From NCBI GenBank assembly GCA_017427945.1, contig JAFRRT010000007.1, positions 19,438 to 83,437 on the forward strand: DNA of 64,000 bases, in the 5' to 3' direction. The position numbers were made by a program, and so were the translations under genes. The notes under the pieces were generated by a model. It was not told the DNA's origin. It did no database searches and worked only from the letters and a program-made list of their open reading frames with translations. The stretch comes from Muribaculaceae bacterium. Its GTDB lineage: Bacteria > Bacteroidota > Bacteroidia > Bacteroidales > Muribaculaceae. Positions 8,854-20,433 of this stretch are shown here, piece by piece. How positions within the stretch are numbered: position 1 is the stretch's first letter; each line of letters opens with the position of its first letter.

Positions 8854-10759
8854 CCTCGAGAAACGCAAGTTTGTCATCAGCGGCTTTATTGTGGCGATAG
8901 TCCTCATCTACATTGCCCGCCTGGTGCAGTTGCAGGTATTGGACAACACCTACAAGGCCAATGCCGACAACAACGCCTTCATGGAGAAGGTCATCTACCC
9001 CTCACGCGGACTCATCTATGACCGCAACGGCAAGCTCGTGGTGTACAACACGCCCGAGTATGACCTGGTGATGATTCCCAAAGACGTACAACCGTTCGAC
9101 ACCGTCGACTTCTGCAGTACGCTGATGATCAGCCGCGAGGAGTTTGACCATCGGTGGCAGGAGATGAAAGAGAGCCGCAGCTACTCGGCTTTCACCCAGC
9201 AAGTGTTCATGCACCACCTCACCCCCGAGGACTACGGTCGCCTGCAGGAAAAGCTGTACAGGTTCCCAGGCTTCTATGTGGTGCAGCGCATCCTCAGGCA
9301 GTACAATTATGCGGTGGCCGCCAACGTGCTGGGCGACATTCGCGAGGTGAACGCCAAAGACATTGAGAATGACGATTACTACCGTCCCGGCGACTACACG
9401 GGCGACCTGGGCATTGAGAAGAGCTACGAAACTTGGCTGCGCGGCATTAAGGGCAAGGAAATCCTGATACGTGACGCCACGGGCAAAATCAAGGGCCACT
9501 ACAATGACGGAGCCGACGACGTGAATCCCGTTGCGGGCAACAACCTGAAGCTGAGCATCGACATTGAGCTGCAGGCCTATGGCGAGATGCTCATGCAGGG
9601 CAAGGTTGGCGCCATCGTGTGCATCGAGCCCAAGACCGGCGAAATTCTCGCACTGGTTTCCAGCCCCAGCTATGACCCCGCCCTGCTCATGGGTAAGGAG
9701 CGCGGCAAGAACTACCGCGACCTGGTCAACAACAGGCTCAAACCCCTGTATGACCGCTCCATCATGGCGGCTTACCCACCCGGCTCGACCTTCAAGCCCA
9801 GCCAGGGCCTGATTTTCCTGCAGGAAGGCATCATCAGCACAAGCACCGCATTCCCTTGCCACCGTGGCTACGTCAATGCGGGCCTGCGTGTGGGCTGCCA
9901 CGGACACGGCTCTCCCATCGCCTTGAAGCCCGCCCTGCAGACCTCATGCAACGCCTACTTCTGCTGGGGATTCAAGTACATGATGGACAAGCGCAGCAAG
10001 TATGGCTCGACGGGCAAGGCGTTTGAGGTGTGGAAGAACCACATGGTGTCGATGGGCTATGGCTACAAGTTGGGCGTGGACATGCCGGGTGAGAGCCGAG
10101 GCTTCATCCCCAACACTGCATTTTATGACAAAATCTATGGTGAAGGCAAATGGGTGGGACAGACCATCATCAGCGACGCCATCGGCCAGGGCGAAATACT
10201 CGCTACCCCGCTGCAAATCGCTAACCTGAGCGCCACCATCGCCAACCGCGGCTACTACATCACGCCCCATGTGGTGAAGCAAATCGAGGGCGTGGGCGTC
10301 CTCAAGAAAAACCTGGAACGTCACGACACCGACATCGACAAGAAATATTACAACGACATTGTCGAGGGCATGCGCATGGCAGTGCTGGGTGGCACCTGTA
10401 CGCGTGCCAACATCCCCGGCCTTGACGTGTGCGGCAAGACCGGTACCGCCCAGAACCCCCACGGCCGTGACCACTCGGTATTTATGGGCTTCGCCCCGAT
10501 GAACGACCCCAAAATCGCAGTGTGCGTGTATGTCGAGAATGCAGGTTTCGGTGCCGCCTTCGGTGTGCCCATCGGCGCCCTGATGATTCAGCGTTACCTG
10601 CGCGGCAACTCCGCTGGCCTGCAGGCCCAAGGTCGCGCGATGGCCAGCCGTCACACCATCTCGGTTCCTAAAGTCAAGAAAACCAGTAACTCCGGCAGTC
10701 AGGCCGACAAGAATAAACAACCATCAAAACCCGTGAAAAACGATGGAAACAAGGAATGA
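8837..10759 (+). CDS. mrdA: Penicillin-binding protein 2 (elongasome transpeptidase)
   Basis: Class B PBP that cross-links peptidoglycan during elongation, working with RodA. The 640 residues carry one N-terminal transmembrane anchor (about 14-32), the PBP dimerisation domain and the transpeptidase domain. Active-site motifs: S317-TFK in PPGSTFKPS, SCN in LQTSCNAYF, and K534-TG in CGKTGTAQNP. Translation starts at a GTG codon inside the end of mreD, an arrangement that suggests coupling. The C-terminal 50 residues are polar and low-complexity. The last codons overlap rodA by 17 bases. Confidence 0.97.
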   Translation: MRKDYNLEKRKFVISGFIVAIVLIYIARLVQLQVLDNTYKANADNNAFMEKVIYPSRGLIYDRNGKLVVYNTPEYDLVMIPKDVQPFDTVDFCSTLMISREEFDHRWQEMKESRSYSAFTQQVFMHHLTPEDYGRLQEKLYRFPGFYVVQRILRQYNYAVAANVLGDIREVNAKDIENDDYYRPGDYTGDLGIEKSYETWLRGIKGKEILIRDATGKIKGHYNDGADDVNPVAGNNLKLSIDIELQAYGEMLMQGKVGAIVCIEPKTGEILALVSSPSYDPALLMGKERGKNYRDLVNNRLKPLYDRSIMAAYPPGSTFKPSQGLIFLQEGIISTSTAFPCHRGYVNAGLRVGCHGHGSPIALKPALQTSCNAYFCWGFKYMMDKRSKYGSTGKAFEVWKNHMVSMGYGYKLGVDMPGESRGFIPNTAFYDKIYGEGKWVGQTIISDAIGQGEILATPLQIANLSATIANRGYYITPHVVKQIEGVGVLKKNLERHDTDIDKKYYNDIVEGMRMAVLGGTCTRANIPGLDVCGKTGTAQNPHGRDHSVFMGFAPMNDPKIAVCVYVENAGFGAAFGVPIGALMIQRYLRGNSAGLQAQGRAMASRHTISVPKVKKTSNSGSQADKNKQPSKPVKNDGNKE

Positions 10760-12215
10760 AGATGAGAATACCAACCTATTGAGGTCGGTGGACTGGTTCA
10801 CGATTGTCCTGTACCTCATCATGGTCATTGCGGGAGCGGTGAGCATTTATGCCGCTACCTATGACTATGACAAGGCGAGCATGTTTGACCTGAGCGAGTA
10901 CTCGGGCAAGCAGTTCCTGTGGGCTGCCCTGTCGTTCCTCATCGGTTTCTCCTTGCTGCTGATTGACAGGCGCATCTATGAGGCCTATGCCTACCCCATC
11001 TACGGGTTCATGATATTGCTGCTGATAGCCACCATCTTTGTCGCGCCCGACATCAAGGGCTCGCGCTCATGGCTCGTGTTCGGGCCTGTGAGCCTGCAAC
11101 CTGCCGAGTTTGCCAAGGCGGCGACGGCGCTGGCATTGGCGAAACTATTCAGCACCTATGGTTTTACGCTAAACGGCTGGCGCAACTACGCCATTGCCAT
11201 AGGCATTATCGTGCTGCCCATCCTGTGCATCATTCTGGAGCGCGAGACGGGCTCTGCATTGGTTTACACGGCACTCATCTTTGTGCTCTACCGCGAGGGC
11301 ATGTCGGGCTTCGTCCTGTTTGCCGCATTGATGGCAGTGGTTTATTTTGTAGTGGTACTCAAGTTTGCAGCTGTCACCTTCATGGGCATCCCGCTGGGTA
11401 TGGTCATAGCCTTTATCCTGGTGATGGTGCTTATCGTGGCCATGCTGCTGGTGTATTGCCGCTCATGGATTTTGGGGCGCAACGTGATGTTGGGCTATCT
11501 GGCGGCAGGTGCCATTGCTGGCGGACTGGCGCTGGCAGGTATCCACGTCAACGGCTATGCCTTCTTCCTGCTGGTCATCATCCTGTCACTGCTCTATCTG
11601 TTGTGGGGCATGCTGCATGACATCAACCTCAAGAAGGTGCTCATGACGGTCTGCTTTGCCGCCGTGTCGGTACTGTTCATGTTCATGGTGAACATCGCCT
11701 TCAACAACGTGCTTGAACCGCATCAACAACAACGCATCAAGGTCACCCTGGGCATCGAGGAGGATCTGCGTGGCGCGGGCTACAACGTCAACCAGAGCAA
11801 AATCGCCATTGGCAGCGGCGGCATCACGGGCAAGGGCTTCCTGCAAGGCACCCAAACCAAACTCAAATATGTGCCCGAGCAGCACACCGACTTCATCTAT
11901 TGCACCATCGGCGAGGAGCAGGGCTTCATCGGCAGCGTGGCAGTGCTTCTGCTCTTCCTGGCATTGATACTGCGTATCATCACACTTGCCGAACGCAACC
12001 ACTCGACCTTCGCGCGAGTGTATGCCTATAGTGTCGCGTCCTACCTCATCTTCCACCTCGCCATCAACATCGGCATGGTCATCGGATTGTGTCCCGTTAT
12101 CGGCATCCCGCTACCTTTCTTCAGCTACGGTGGCTCCTCGCTGTGGGGATTTACGATTCTGCTGTTCATCCTCCTGCGCCTTGATGCCGACCGCGGCAAC
12201 TACGGCACCTGGTAA
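10743..12215 (+). CDS. rodA: SEDS glycosyltransferase RodA
   Basis: Integral membrane peptidoglycan polymerase that pairs with PBP2. At 490 residues it is about 120 longer than enterobacterial RodA; the extra length is hydrophobic sequence at about residues 210-300, seemingly additional membrane segments. Family landmarks: GSRSWLVFGPVSLQPAEFAK, the E-rich loop DFIYCTIGEEQGFIGS, and the C-terminal IGIPLPFFSYGGSS. It closes the mre operon and is followed after 16 bases by a small unrelated gene that may be read from the same transcript. Confidence 0.97.
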   Translation: METRNEDENTNLLRSVDWFTIVLYLIMVIAGAVSIYAATYDYDKASMFDLSEYSGKQFLWAALSFLIGFSLLLIDRRIYEAYAYPIYGFMILLLIATIFVAPDIKGSRSWLVFGPVSLQPAEFAKAATALALAKLFSTYGFTLNGWRNYAIAIGIIVLPILCIILERETGSALVYTALIFVLYREGMSGFVLFAALMAVVYFVVVLKFAAVTFMGIPLGMVIAFILVMVLIVAMLLVYCRSWILGRNVMLGYLAAGAIAGGLALAGIHVNGYAFFLLVIILSLLYLLWGMLHDINLKKVLMTVCFAAVSVLFMFMVNIAFNNVLEPHQQQRIKVTLGIEEDLRGAGYNVNQSKIAIGSGGITGKGFLQGTQTKLKYVPEQHTDFIYCTIGEEQGFIGSVAVLLLFLALILRIITLAERNHSTFARVYAYSVASYLIFHLAINIGMVIGLCPVIGIPLPFFSYGGSSLWGFTILLFILLRLDADRGNYGTW

Positions 12216-12231
12216 ATATTTCTTATAGATT

Positions 12232-12489
12232 ATGAAAATGACATTGGATATTCCCGACTATTCTCCCGAAACCGGAGTTGTGCTGAAGTGGGAGAATGAC
12301 GCCGAAATAAAGGTCTCAAACGTGGATGGAGAAGTCTTGATCGAGGCAAATGCAGACGGTCTCACCTCTTTGGCGAATCACTTGCTGAATTTAGCTCAGA
12401 CCGCTGTCCCGTCAGGCGCCCATATTCATCTTGACGAACATAACTCTCTTGAGGACGGCTCATCAGATCTAATCATCACAAAACAATAA
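12232..12489 (+). CDS. Small protein resembling immunity family Imm32
   Basis: An 85-residue protein with no signal peptide or membrane segment. The second half (LTSLANHLLNLAQTAVPSG, then IHLDEHNSLEDGSSDLIITK) resembles what I recall of Imm32, a family of small proteins that protect against contact-dependent or polymorphic toxins. I see no toxin gene beside it, and it sits 16 bases after rodA, so it may simply be a housekeeping relative. The match is by eye on a short sequence and is tentative. Confidence 0.6.
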   Translation: MKMTLDIPDYSPETGVVLKWENDAEIKVSNVDGEVLIEANADGLTSLANHLLNLAQTAVPSGAHIHLDEHNSLEDGSSDLIITKQ

Positions 12490-12543
12490 AACACATCAAA
12501 GAGACTTTTTTTGACAAACGTCCCTCTTGTGCAAGAAATGTTG

Positions 12544-12551
12544 TAACTTTG
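12544..12551 (+). promoter_or_regulatory. -7 promoter element before the AT-rich lipoprotein gene
   Basis: TAACTTTG 40 bases before the start codon fits the Bacteroidetes -7 box. No good -33 partner is present. Confidence 0.5.
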
Positions 12552-12591
12552 TAGAATAACTCAAGGTAATGAAGCAATAAAGATAACAATC

Positions 12592-12981
12592 ATGGGAAAA
12601 AAGGCAATAATAACAGCATTAGTTTTTATAACACTAATCATTTGCAGTTGTTCTTCAAAGTTTAACAAATCTGATCTGGCTAATAGAAAGTGGCACTCAA
12701 CTGATGGAACCGTTATCTGTTTATATGCCAATGACTCATGCAAAATAGAGTATGCATCTTCAACTGTGTATTATGGTAAATGGTTCTTTGATAAAAATAA
12801 ACAAAGGATTAGATTTGAAATCAACAGAAGTTTAGACAACGGAGGAGGTTTTGTATTTCATCTTGAGTTAATGAGCAAATTTGCTACAACTTCCACAAAT
12901 ATAGATGAATTATCACTAGGAGAGTCTATAGGTGATCCAGATGATTTAAGTTTTAGAATTTTTACGCAGGTTGCTCAATAA
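12592..12981 (+). CDS. Small AT-rich lipoprotein, unknown function
   Basis: A 129-residue protein with a signal peptide and lipobox (TLIICSC, cysteine near residue 20), so it is probably lipid-anchored in the envelope. The mature part reads like a small beta-sheet domain (KWHSTDGTVICLY, YYGKWFFDKNKQRIRFE), as in lipocalin-like proteins of this group, but I do not recognise a family with confidence. The gene is markedly more AT-rich than its neighbours and has its own -7 element and a downstream hairpin, which suggests a self-contained unit, perhaps acquired. Confidence 0.75.
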   Translation: MGKKAIITALVFITLIICSCSSKFNKSDLANRKWHSTDGTVICLYANDSCKIEYASSTVYYGKWFFDKNKQRIRFEINRSLDNGGGFVFHLELMSKFATTSTNIDELSLGESIGDPDDLSFRIFTQVAQ

Positions 12982-12992
12982 TCTTGACGCTT

Positions 12993-13029
12993 CCATTGCG
13001 AAAGTTTCGTAACGAAAATCTCGCAATGG
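12993..13029. terminator. Long palindrome after the lipoprotein gene
   Basis: CCATTGCGA at 12993-13001 pairs with TCGCAATGG at 13021-13029, and the inner TTTCGT/ACGAAA extends the stem. It lies 12 bases past the stop codon. No strong T-run follows, so its activity as a terminator is uncertain. Confidence 0.5.
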
Positions 13030-13157
13030 ATGATAGCTCTTTCTATTATTCCACTTGGGGAGGAAAATGTGTTTTTGGGTGAAGTTATACTATCAGAAGA
13101 GGAGTGCACGTTAGTAATATAAATGATTGGCATTATTCTTGCCACATGAATAGATAG

Positions 13158-14450
13158 ATGCAACGACTGCGGAAATACTACCTGACAACGGTTTTGTGTG
13201 CCCTGTGTGCAACGGGTACACTCGACGCTGCGCCCGAACTTGTCCTGCCCAACGCCGCCGAGGCACAGGAGCAAGAGGACTCGGTGCGCGTGAGCCTCGT
13301 CACGTTCTATCCCGGCAGCGAGCCCCACAACATCTGGGGACACAGCGAAATCAGGGTGCAGCAGGGACCCATTGACCTGTATTTCAATTATGGCGTGTTC
13401 GACTTCCAGGCCCCTGCGTTCATGTGGCGCTTCATGCTGGGGCAGACCGACTACCTGTGCATACCTGTGCCGCGCGCCTATGCCACGATGGGCATGGAAG
13501 AGCGACGCATGGTAGAGCAGGAGCTGAATCTGCCGCAAGACAGAGCGCTGGCAGTGAGGGACTTCCTGTGGAATAACGCAAAGCCCGAGAACCGCACTTA
13601 CCGCTACAAATTCCTGAGTGACAACTGCTCTACCCGCCCCCGCGACATCATCGAGATGGCAGCGGGCGAAAGTCTGCAATATCCCGCCTTCTCCCCCTCC
13701 TCCGCCCTAACGGGCATCTCCCCCCAGGCGGGAGAGGAAAGCGACACCTCTGTCACCTATCGTGACATTTTGGCACACTACTGCCGCAACTACGCGTGGG
13801 AACGCTTCGGCATCGACCTGGTACTGGGATGGGACATCGACACCGTCATTGACCAGCGTGCCACCATGTTCATCCCCATGCTGCTGATGGATGCCGTGGC
13901 GGGAGCCACCATTACCGTCGATGGCGTGACGATGCCGCTGGTCAAAGCCACCACGGTTCCCATCGACAAGAGCACCCAGGGCAACGTGAGGCCGCCCACG
14001 CCCTGGTATCTGCACCCCTTGACCGTGGCAGTGCTCATGCTGGCGCTGACGCTGCTCGTGAGCGGCCGTGACTGGCGCCGCCATGACGTGTCCCGCTGGT
14101 TTGACACCGTTCTTTTCACCATAGGCGGCATGGCAGGGTGCCTCCTGTTTTTCCTCGTGTTCTTCTCGACCCACGAGGCCACCTCTCCCAACATCAATAT
14201 AGCCTGGTTGCACCCGCTGCTGCTCTTGCTGGCGGTGCTGCCATGGTTCAAGAAAACTCAACCTGCCGCACGCTGGCTCCATGCCCTCAACGCCCTTGTT
14301 GTGGCATTGCTCATGCTGGCATGGCCCTGGCAACCCCAGGTGGGCAATATCGCCTTCTTCCCGCTGATGGCCGCACTGGTGACGCGATCGCTCACCAACG
14401 TGTGGCTCCTGGGCAAGACCACCCGCGGCCCCACCCCCGCCAAGGGCTGA
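13158..14450 (+). CDS. DUF4105 membrane protein, candidate lipoprotein N-acyltransferase (Lnb-type)
   Basis: A 430-residue protein with a signal peptide, a periplasmic papain-like domain and several C-terminal membrane segments (from about residue 290). Seen motifs: NIWGHSEIRV near residue 57 and FLSDNCSTRPRDII near residue 158, which supply the conserved His and Cys of DUF4105. As I recall, members of DUF4105 were recently reported as the lipoprotein N-acyltransferase of Bacteroides; applying that role here is inference. Residues about 178-196 (FSPSSALTGISPQAGEE) are encoded by a palindromic repeat found elsewhere in the window in non-coding DNA, so they look like an insertion that kept the frame. 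No gene follows closely before the secA promoter. Confidence 0.85.
   Translation: MQRLRKYYLTTVLCALCATGTLDAAPELVLPNAAEAQEQEDSVRVSLVTFYPGSEPHNIWGHSEIRVQQGPIDLYFNYGVFDFQAPAFMWRFMLGQTDYLCIPVPRAYATMGMEERRMVEQELNLPQDRALAVRDFLWNNAKPENRTYRYKFLSDNCSTRPRDIIEMAAGESLQYPAFSPSSALTGISPQAGEESDTSVTYRDILAHYCRNYAWERFGIDLVLGWDIDTVIDQRATMFIPMLLMDAVAGATITVDGVTMPLVKATTVPIDKSTQGNVRPPTPWYLHPLTVAVLMLALTLLVSGRDWRRHDVSRWFDTVLFTIGGMAGCLLFFLVFFSTHEATSPNINIAWLHPLLLLLAVLPWFKKTQPAARWLHALNALVVALLMLAWPWQPQVGNIAFFPLMAALVTRSLTNVWLLGKTTRGPTPAKG
13697..13737. repeat. Palindromic repeat element inside the DUF4105 gene
   Basis: The 20 bases at 13697-13716 are identical, in reverse complement, to 38353-38372 in the intergenic field. 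They contain the hairpin GCCCTAACGGGC. Directly after comes TCTCCC...GGGAGA, which matches the position of the second hairpin of the intergenic copy. The element is read in frame with no stop codon. Confidence 0.75.
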
Positions 14451-14542
14451 CCATCCTCTTTCATCGGTCATAAAAACACGCCATTTTACCCACAGATGGC
14501 GATTTATCGCTTTATCTTAGCTGCTAATCGGCTAAAAAAGTG

Positions 14543-14550
14543 TACCTTTG
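14543..14550 (+). promoter_or_regulatory. -7 promoter element of secA
   Basis: TACCTTTG at 14543-14550 matches the Bacteroidetes -7 box. It overlaps an upstream in-frame ATG at 14548, which argues that translation starts further down at 14602. Confidence 0.7.
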
Positions 14551-14601
14551 CCGTTTAGATTAAAACAACATAACATAAATACATACAACAAGAAACCAAA
14601 A

Positions 14602-17934
<3,333 letters not shown>

Positions 17935-17954
17935 AACCACAGTTAAAAATAAAG

Positions 17955-17995
17955 TTCACGCCAGCCCCCAATATGAGGGTTGGCGTGAATTCTTT
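17955..17995. terminator. Shared terminator between secA and the DUF3843 gene
   Basis: TTCACGCCA at 17955 pairs with TGGCGTGAA ending at 17989, extended by GCCC/GGGT, and is followed by TTCTTTT. It sits between convergent genes and probably serves secA. Confidence 0.8.
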
Positions 17996-18011
17996 TAATC
18001 GACTATCACCA

Positions 18012-18758
18012 CTACGGCAACTGGTCGTCGATGATAAGACGGAGCCACTGGGCTGTAGTCAAGGGTATAGGACCGGCAGGCTCGCCGAACATCAACCGCT
18101 CGTTGAGGTCTTGCAGCAGCGGACGGGCATCGCTTTCCCCGGCACGGGCGATGATGGCATGCGCCTCGGGCATCGCCTTGCTCATCACTGCCAGAGATGA
18201 TGGCCGCAGCAGGAAACTGCGCCAGTAGAGCCAATAAGCGTAGTCATAGATGCGGCGGGCATCCTGCGGATCGTCCAGGTCCACCTCACTCGCGATGCAG
18301 AACTGGCGAGGTACAGGTGCCTTCTCATATTCCTCGTCGAGCAGCATGTGGAATGCCATGGCCAATGCCTCCAGTTCGCTATCATGTGGGTCAAGGGCTT
18401 CTACCCCAGCCTCTCCCGCAATGGTCCACCAGATGACATAGCGCACATCGTCGCGGTTGAGTTCATAGTCGATGTAATCCTCTCCCCTGTCGTAGTGAGG
18501 CAGCGGAGCCCCGTGCCTGATGGTATGCAATCGTGAAAACGCGCGCCACACGCCGCCGTCGGCCACCACATCCTGGTAATAGCCTGTCACGGCAAGCACC
18601 ACATCGCGCCGCACATCGTCGTCCAGTCCACGCAGCCACGGCGACTCGTCCCACAGCTTGGCAAGCCGAAGCGCAATCCACAGATAGAACTGGTCGGTCT
18701 CAGCCACCTTGGGGTTGTTGGGCTGACGCTCCATAAAATCCTTAACCTTGATTTCCAT
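18012..18758 (-). CDS. DUF3843 family protein
   Basis: A 248-residue soluble protein without signal or membrane segment; the N-terminus MEIKVKDFMERQPNNPKVAETDQFYLWIALRLAK matches a Bacteroidetes-only family of unknown function as I remember it. The protein is mostly helical and acidic. The start at 18758 is chosen because AAGGAG lies just before it, and because the in-frame ATG at 18791 lies inside the terminator hairpin of the upstream tRNA. Only about 13 bases separate that hairpin from the start, so there is no room for a separate promoter. Confidence 0.8.
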   Translation of the reverse strand: MEIKVKDFMERQPNNPKVAETDQFYLWIALRLAKLWDESPWLRGLDDDVRRDVVLAVTGYYQDVVADGGVWRAFSRLHTIRHGAPLPHYDRGEDYIDYELNRDDVRYVIWWTIAGEAGVEALDPHDSELEALAMAFHMLLDEEYEKAPVPRQFCIASEVDLDDPQDARRIYDYAYWLYWRSFLLRPSSLAVMSKAMPEAHAIIARAGESDARPLLQDLNERLMFGEPAGPIPLTTAQWLRLIIDDQLP

Positions 18759-18770
18759 GCTCCTTAAAAA

Positions 18771-18803
18771 TTTGAAAGACGGGAAACCCACTTGTTTCCC
18801 GTC
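18771..18803 (-). terminator. Terminator of tRNA-Thr, directly upstream of the DUF3843 gene
   Basis: GACGGGAAA at 18778 pairs with TTTCCCGTC ending at 18803. Read on the minus strand it is followed by TTTCAAATTTTTAAGGAG, in which the T-rich stretch runs into the ribosome-binding site of the next gene. Confidence 0.75.
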
Positions 18804-18812
18804 CCTTGATTG

Positions 18813-18885
18813 AGCCGCGAGCGGGACTCGAACCCGCGACCTTTTCGTTACGAATGAAATGCTCTACCGACTGAGCTATTGCGGC
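18813..18885 (-). tRNA. tRNA-Thr (anticodon CGT)
   Basis: The minus strand reads as a 73-base cloverleaf with D-arm GCTC/GAGC, anticodon loop TTCGTAA giving CGT (Thr, codon ACG) and T-arm GCGGG-TTCGAGT-CCCGC. CCA is not encoded. Two non-Watson-Crick pairs are seen, A6 with C67 in the acceptor stem and A31 with C39 in the anticodon stem. A consensus promoter lies 33 bases upstream. Confidence 0.93.
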
Positions 18886-18917
18886 TTGGTGCACTGCGAT
18901 TATTTGCAATGCGGGTG

Positions 18918-18948
18918 CAAAGGTAGCACAATTTTCTTACTCTGCAAA
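18918..18948 (-). promoter_or_regulatory. Promoter of tRNA-Thr
   Basis: On the minus strand TTTG (18945-18948), 19 bases, then TACCTTTG (18918-18925). It lies just past the stop codon of the DUF4270 gene. Confidence 0.82.
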
Positions 18949-18950
18949 CA

Positions 18951-20372
18951 TTAATTGACAATTTGTTTGCTGTAGGTAATTTTTATCTTGGCCTGGTCCA
19001 GCAGCAATCTGACGATGGCCGGACGCGATACCATGGGCGAGATTTTGGTCACCGTCGATGTTGACGACGAGCCATAGTAATAAGAATAAGATGACGAGTA
19101 AGTGTAGGTGGTCACGTCAACCGGAGTAATCGTGAAGTTGAAGTCATCCTCGGTGGCGATGCCTCCCTGGTTGTTGATGATGTTGATGACGTAATCACGC
19201 AACCCCTTGAACTCATACTTCTTGTTCAAGGCATCATACACGGCATAGAACGAATCCTTGTTGTTGACAAGGCTGTCGCCGTTAATGAACGTCTCCTTCT
19301 TGGATGTCTTGACCATGAGCAGATAGGTGGGCGGCTGGATGTTGTACTGGGTCAACGGTACGCTCACAGGCAGCTCCAGACTGAGCGTGTTGATGATAGA
19401 CTGATTATTGCCCACATTAGCCTGGTAATTGTCGATGATATCCTGAATGGGGAAACGCACCTGCACCTCATAGCCCGCAGGAGCCACAATCAAGGGTTCA
19501 CCGCTGTTCACCATCGAGGTGATGGCATCGTCGATGTTGAAGTCGATGATGTTGTTCGACACCACTTCGGGGGTCGATGCCAGATATGACTGGCACTGTG
19601 CAGGATAAATGGTATCGGTTGTGTCGGTCAGATGAGCATACTTGCGGTAATAGACATCCAGCTCCATTCCCCTGATGTTCACAACATGGCCGCTGCCATA
19701 ACTGTTGGTGATATAGATGCCCGGGAAGATATCGGCAAACGCCTTGGGGCTGGCGAATGTCTCGGGGTTGTTCTTGTAGGTGGTGAACAACTCTCGGCCC
19801 AGCTCAACAGGCAAGGGCACCGAGATAACCCTCACTGTGTCATACTCACCGGTTCCCGTCACATAGGAGGTGGACACCTCCATCCATCCTGACAGGGGTG
19901 AATAGGACTCTGAAGCCAGCAAATCGCTGCTGTCGTAATAACCCGTCGGGTCAAAGTCGCTATAGATGGGGCTGGGGAGGGATTTGTTCAGCCTATACAC
20001 ATCCAGGCGCATGGGAGCCAACGAGTCGCCGGTAAAGCCGTCGCGGTACGGCAGACGCAACTTGAGACGGCACGAATCAATCCACTCGGCACGAGTGCCT
20101 GCGGTATCTATAGTAATAGCGGGCATCCACGAGGTCACAGCCTCGGCACTCAGGTCACCGAAGCCGTCAACATGTATCATTCCCAACATCTTGGTGCTGG
20201 TGCGCATCTGCACCCGGTCATTGCGCACGGAGTGACCCGTAATGACGAATGAAGAATCCTCGATAATCGACGACACACTGTCGGTAATGGACACACCGAT
20301 TGTTTCATCGTTACATGCGTACAAGGCGAGCAGCGTAGCCGCTGCCAGTATCACATAGAAGAAGTGTTTCAT
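18951..20372 (-). CDS. DUF4270 lipoprotein
   Basis: A 473-residue protein with a signal peptide and lipobox (LLALYAC, Cys20), so it is anchored in the envelope. The start NDETIGVSITDSVSSIIEDS followed by FVITGHSVRNDRVQ is typical of DUF4270, a beta-rich Bacteroidetes family of unknown function that is often found beside a glycogen-synthase-like gene, as here (61 bases). A Tyr/Ser-rich stretch (YTYSSSYSYYYGSSSTST) is seen near residue 430. The two genes are probably one transcript. Confidence 0.88.
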   Translation of the reverse strand: MKHFFYVILAAATLLALYACNDETIGVSITDSVSSIIEDSSFVITGHSVRNDRVQMRTSTKMLGMIHVDGFGDLSAEAVTSWMPAITIDTAGTRAEWIDSCRLKLRLPYRDGFTGDSLAPMRLDVYRLNKSLPSPIYSDFDPTGYYDSSDLLASESYSPLSGWMEVSTSYVTGTGEYDTVRVISVPLPVELGRELFTTYKNNPETFASPKAFADIFPGIYITNSYGSGHVVNIRGMELDVYYRKYAHLTDTTDTIYPAQCQSYLASTPEVVSNNIIDFNIDDAITSMVNSGEPLIVAPAGYEVQVRFPIQDIIDNYQANVGNNQSIINTLSLELPVSVPLTQYNIQPPTYLLMVKTSKKETFINGDSLVNNKDSFYAVYDALNKKYEFKGLRDYVINIINNQGGIATEDDFNFTITPVDVTTYTYSSSYSYYYGSSSTSTVTKISPMVSRPAIVRLLLDQAKIKITYSKQIVN

Positions 20373-20433
20373 ATTTCCGGAATGAAAATAACGATTGATT
20401 TAAGAATACAGAAAAACCTGATGAGAAAACGGC

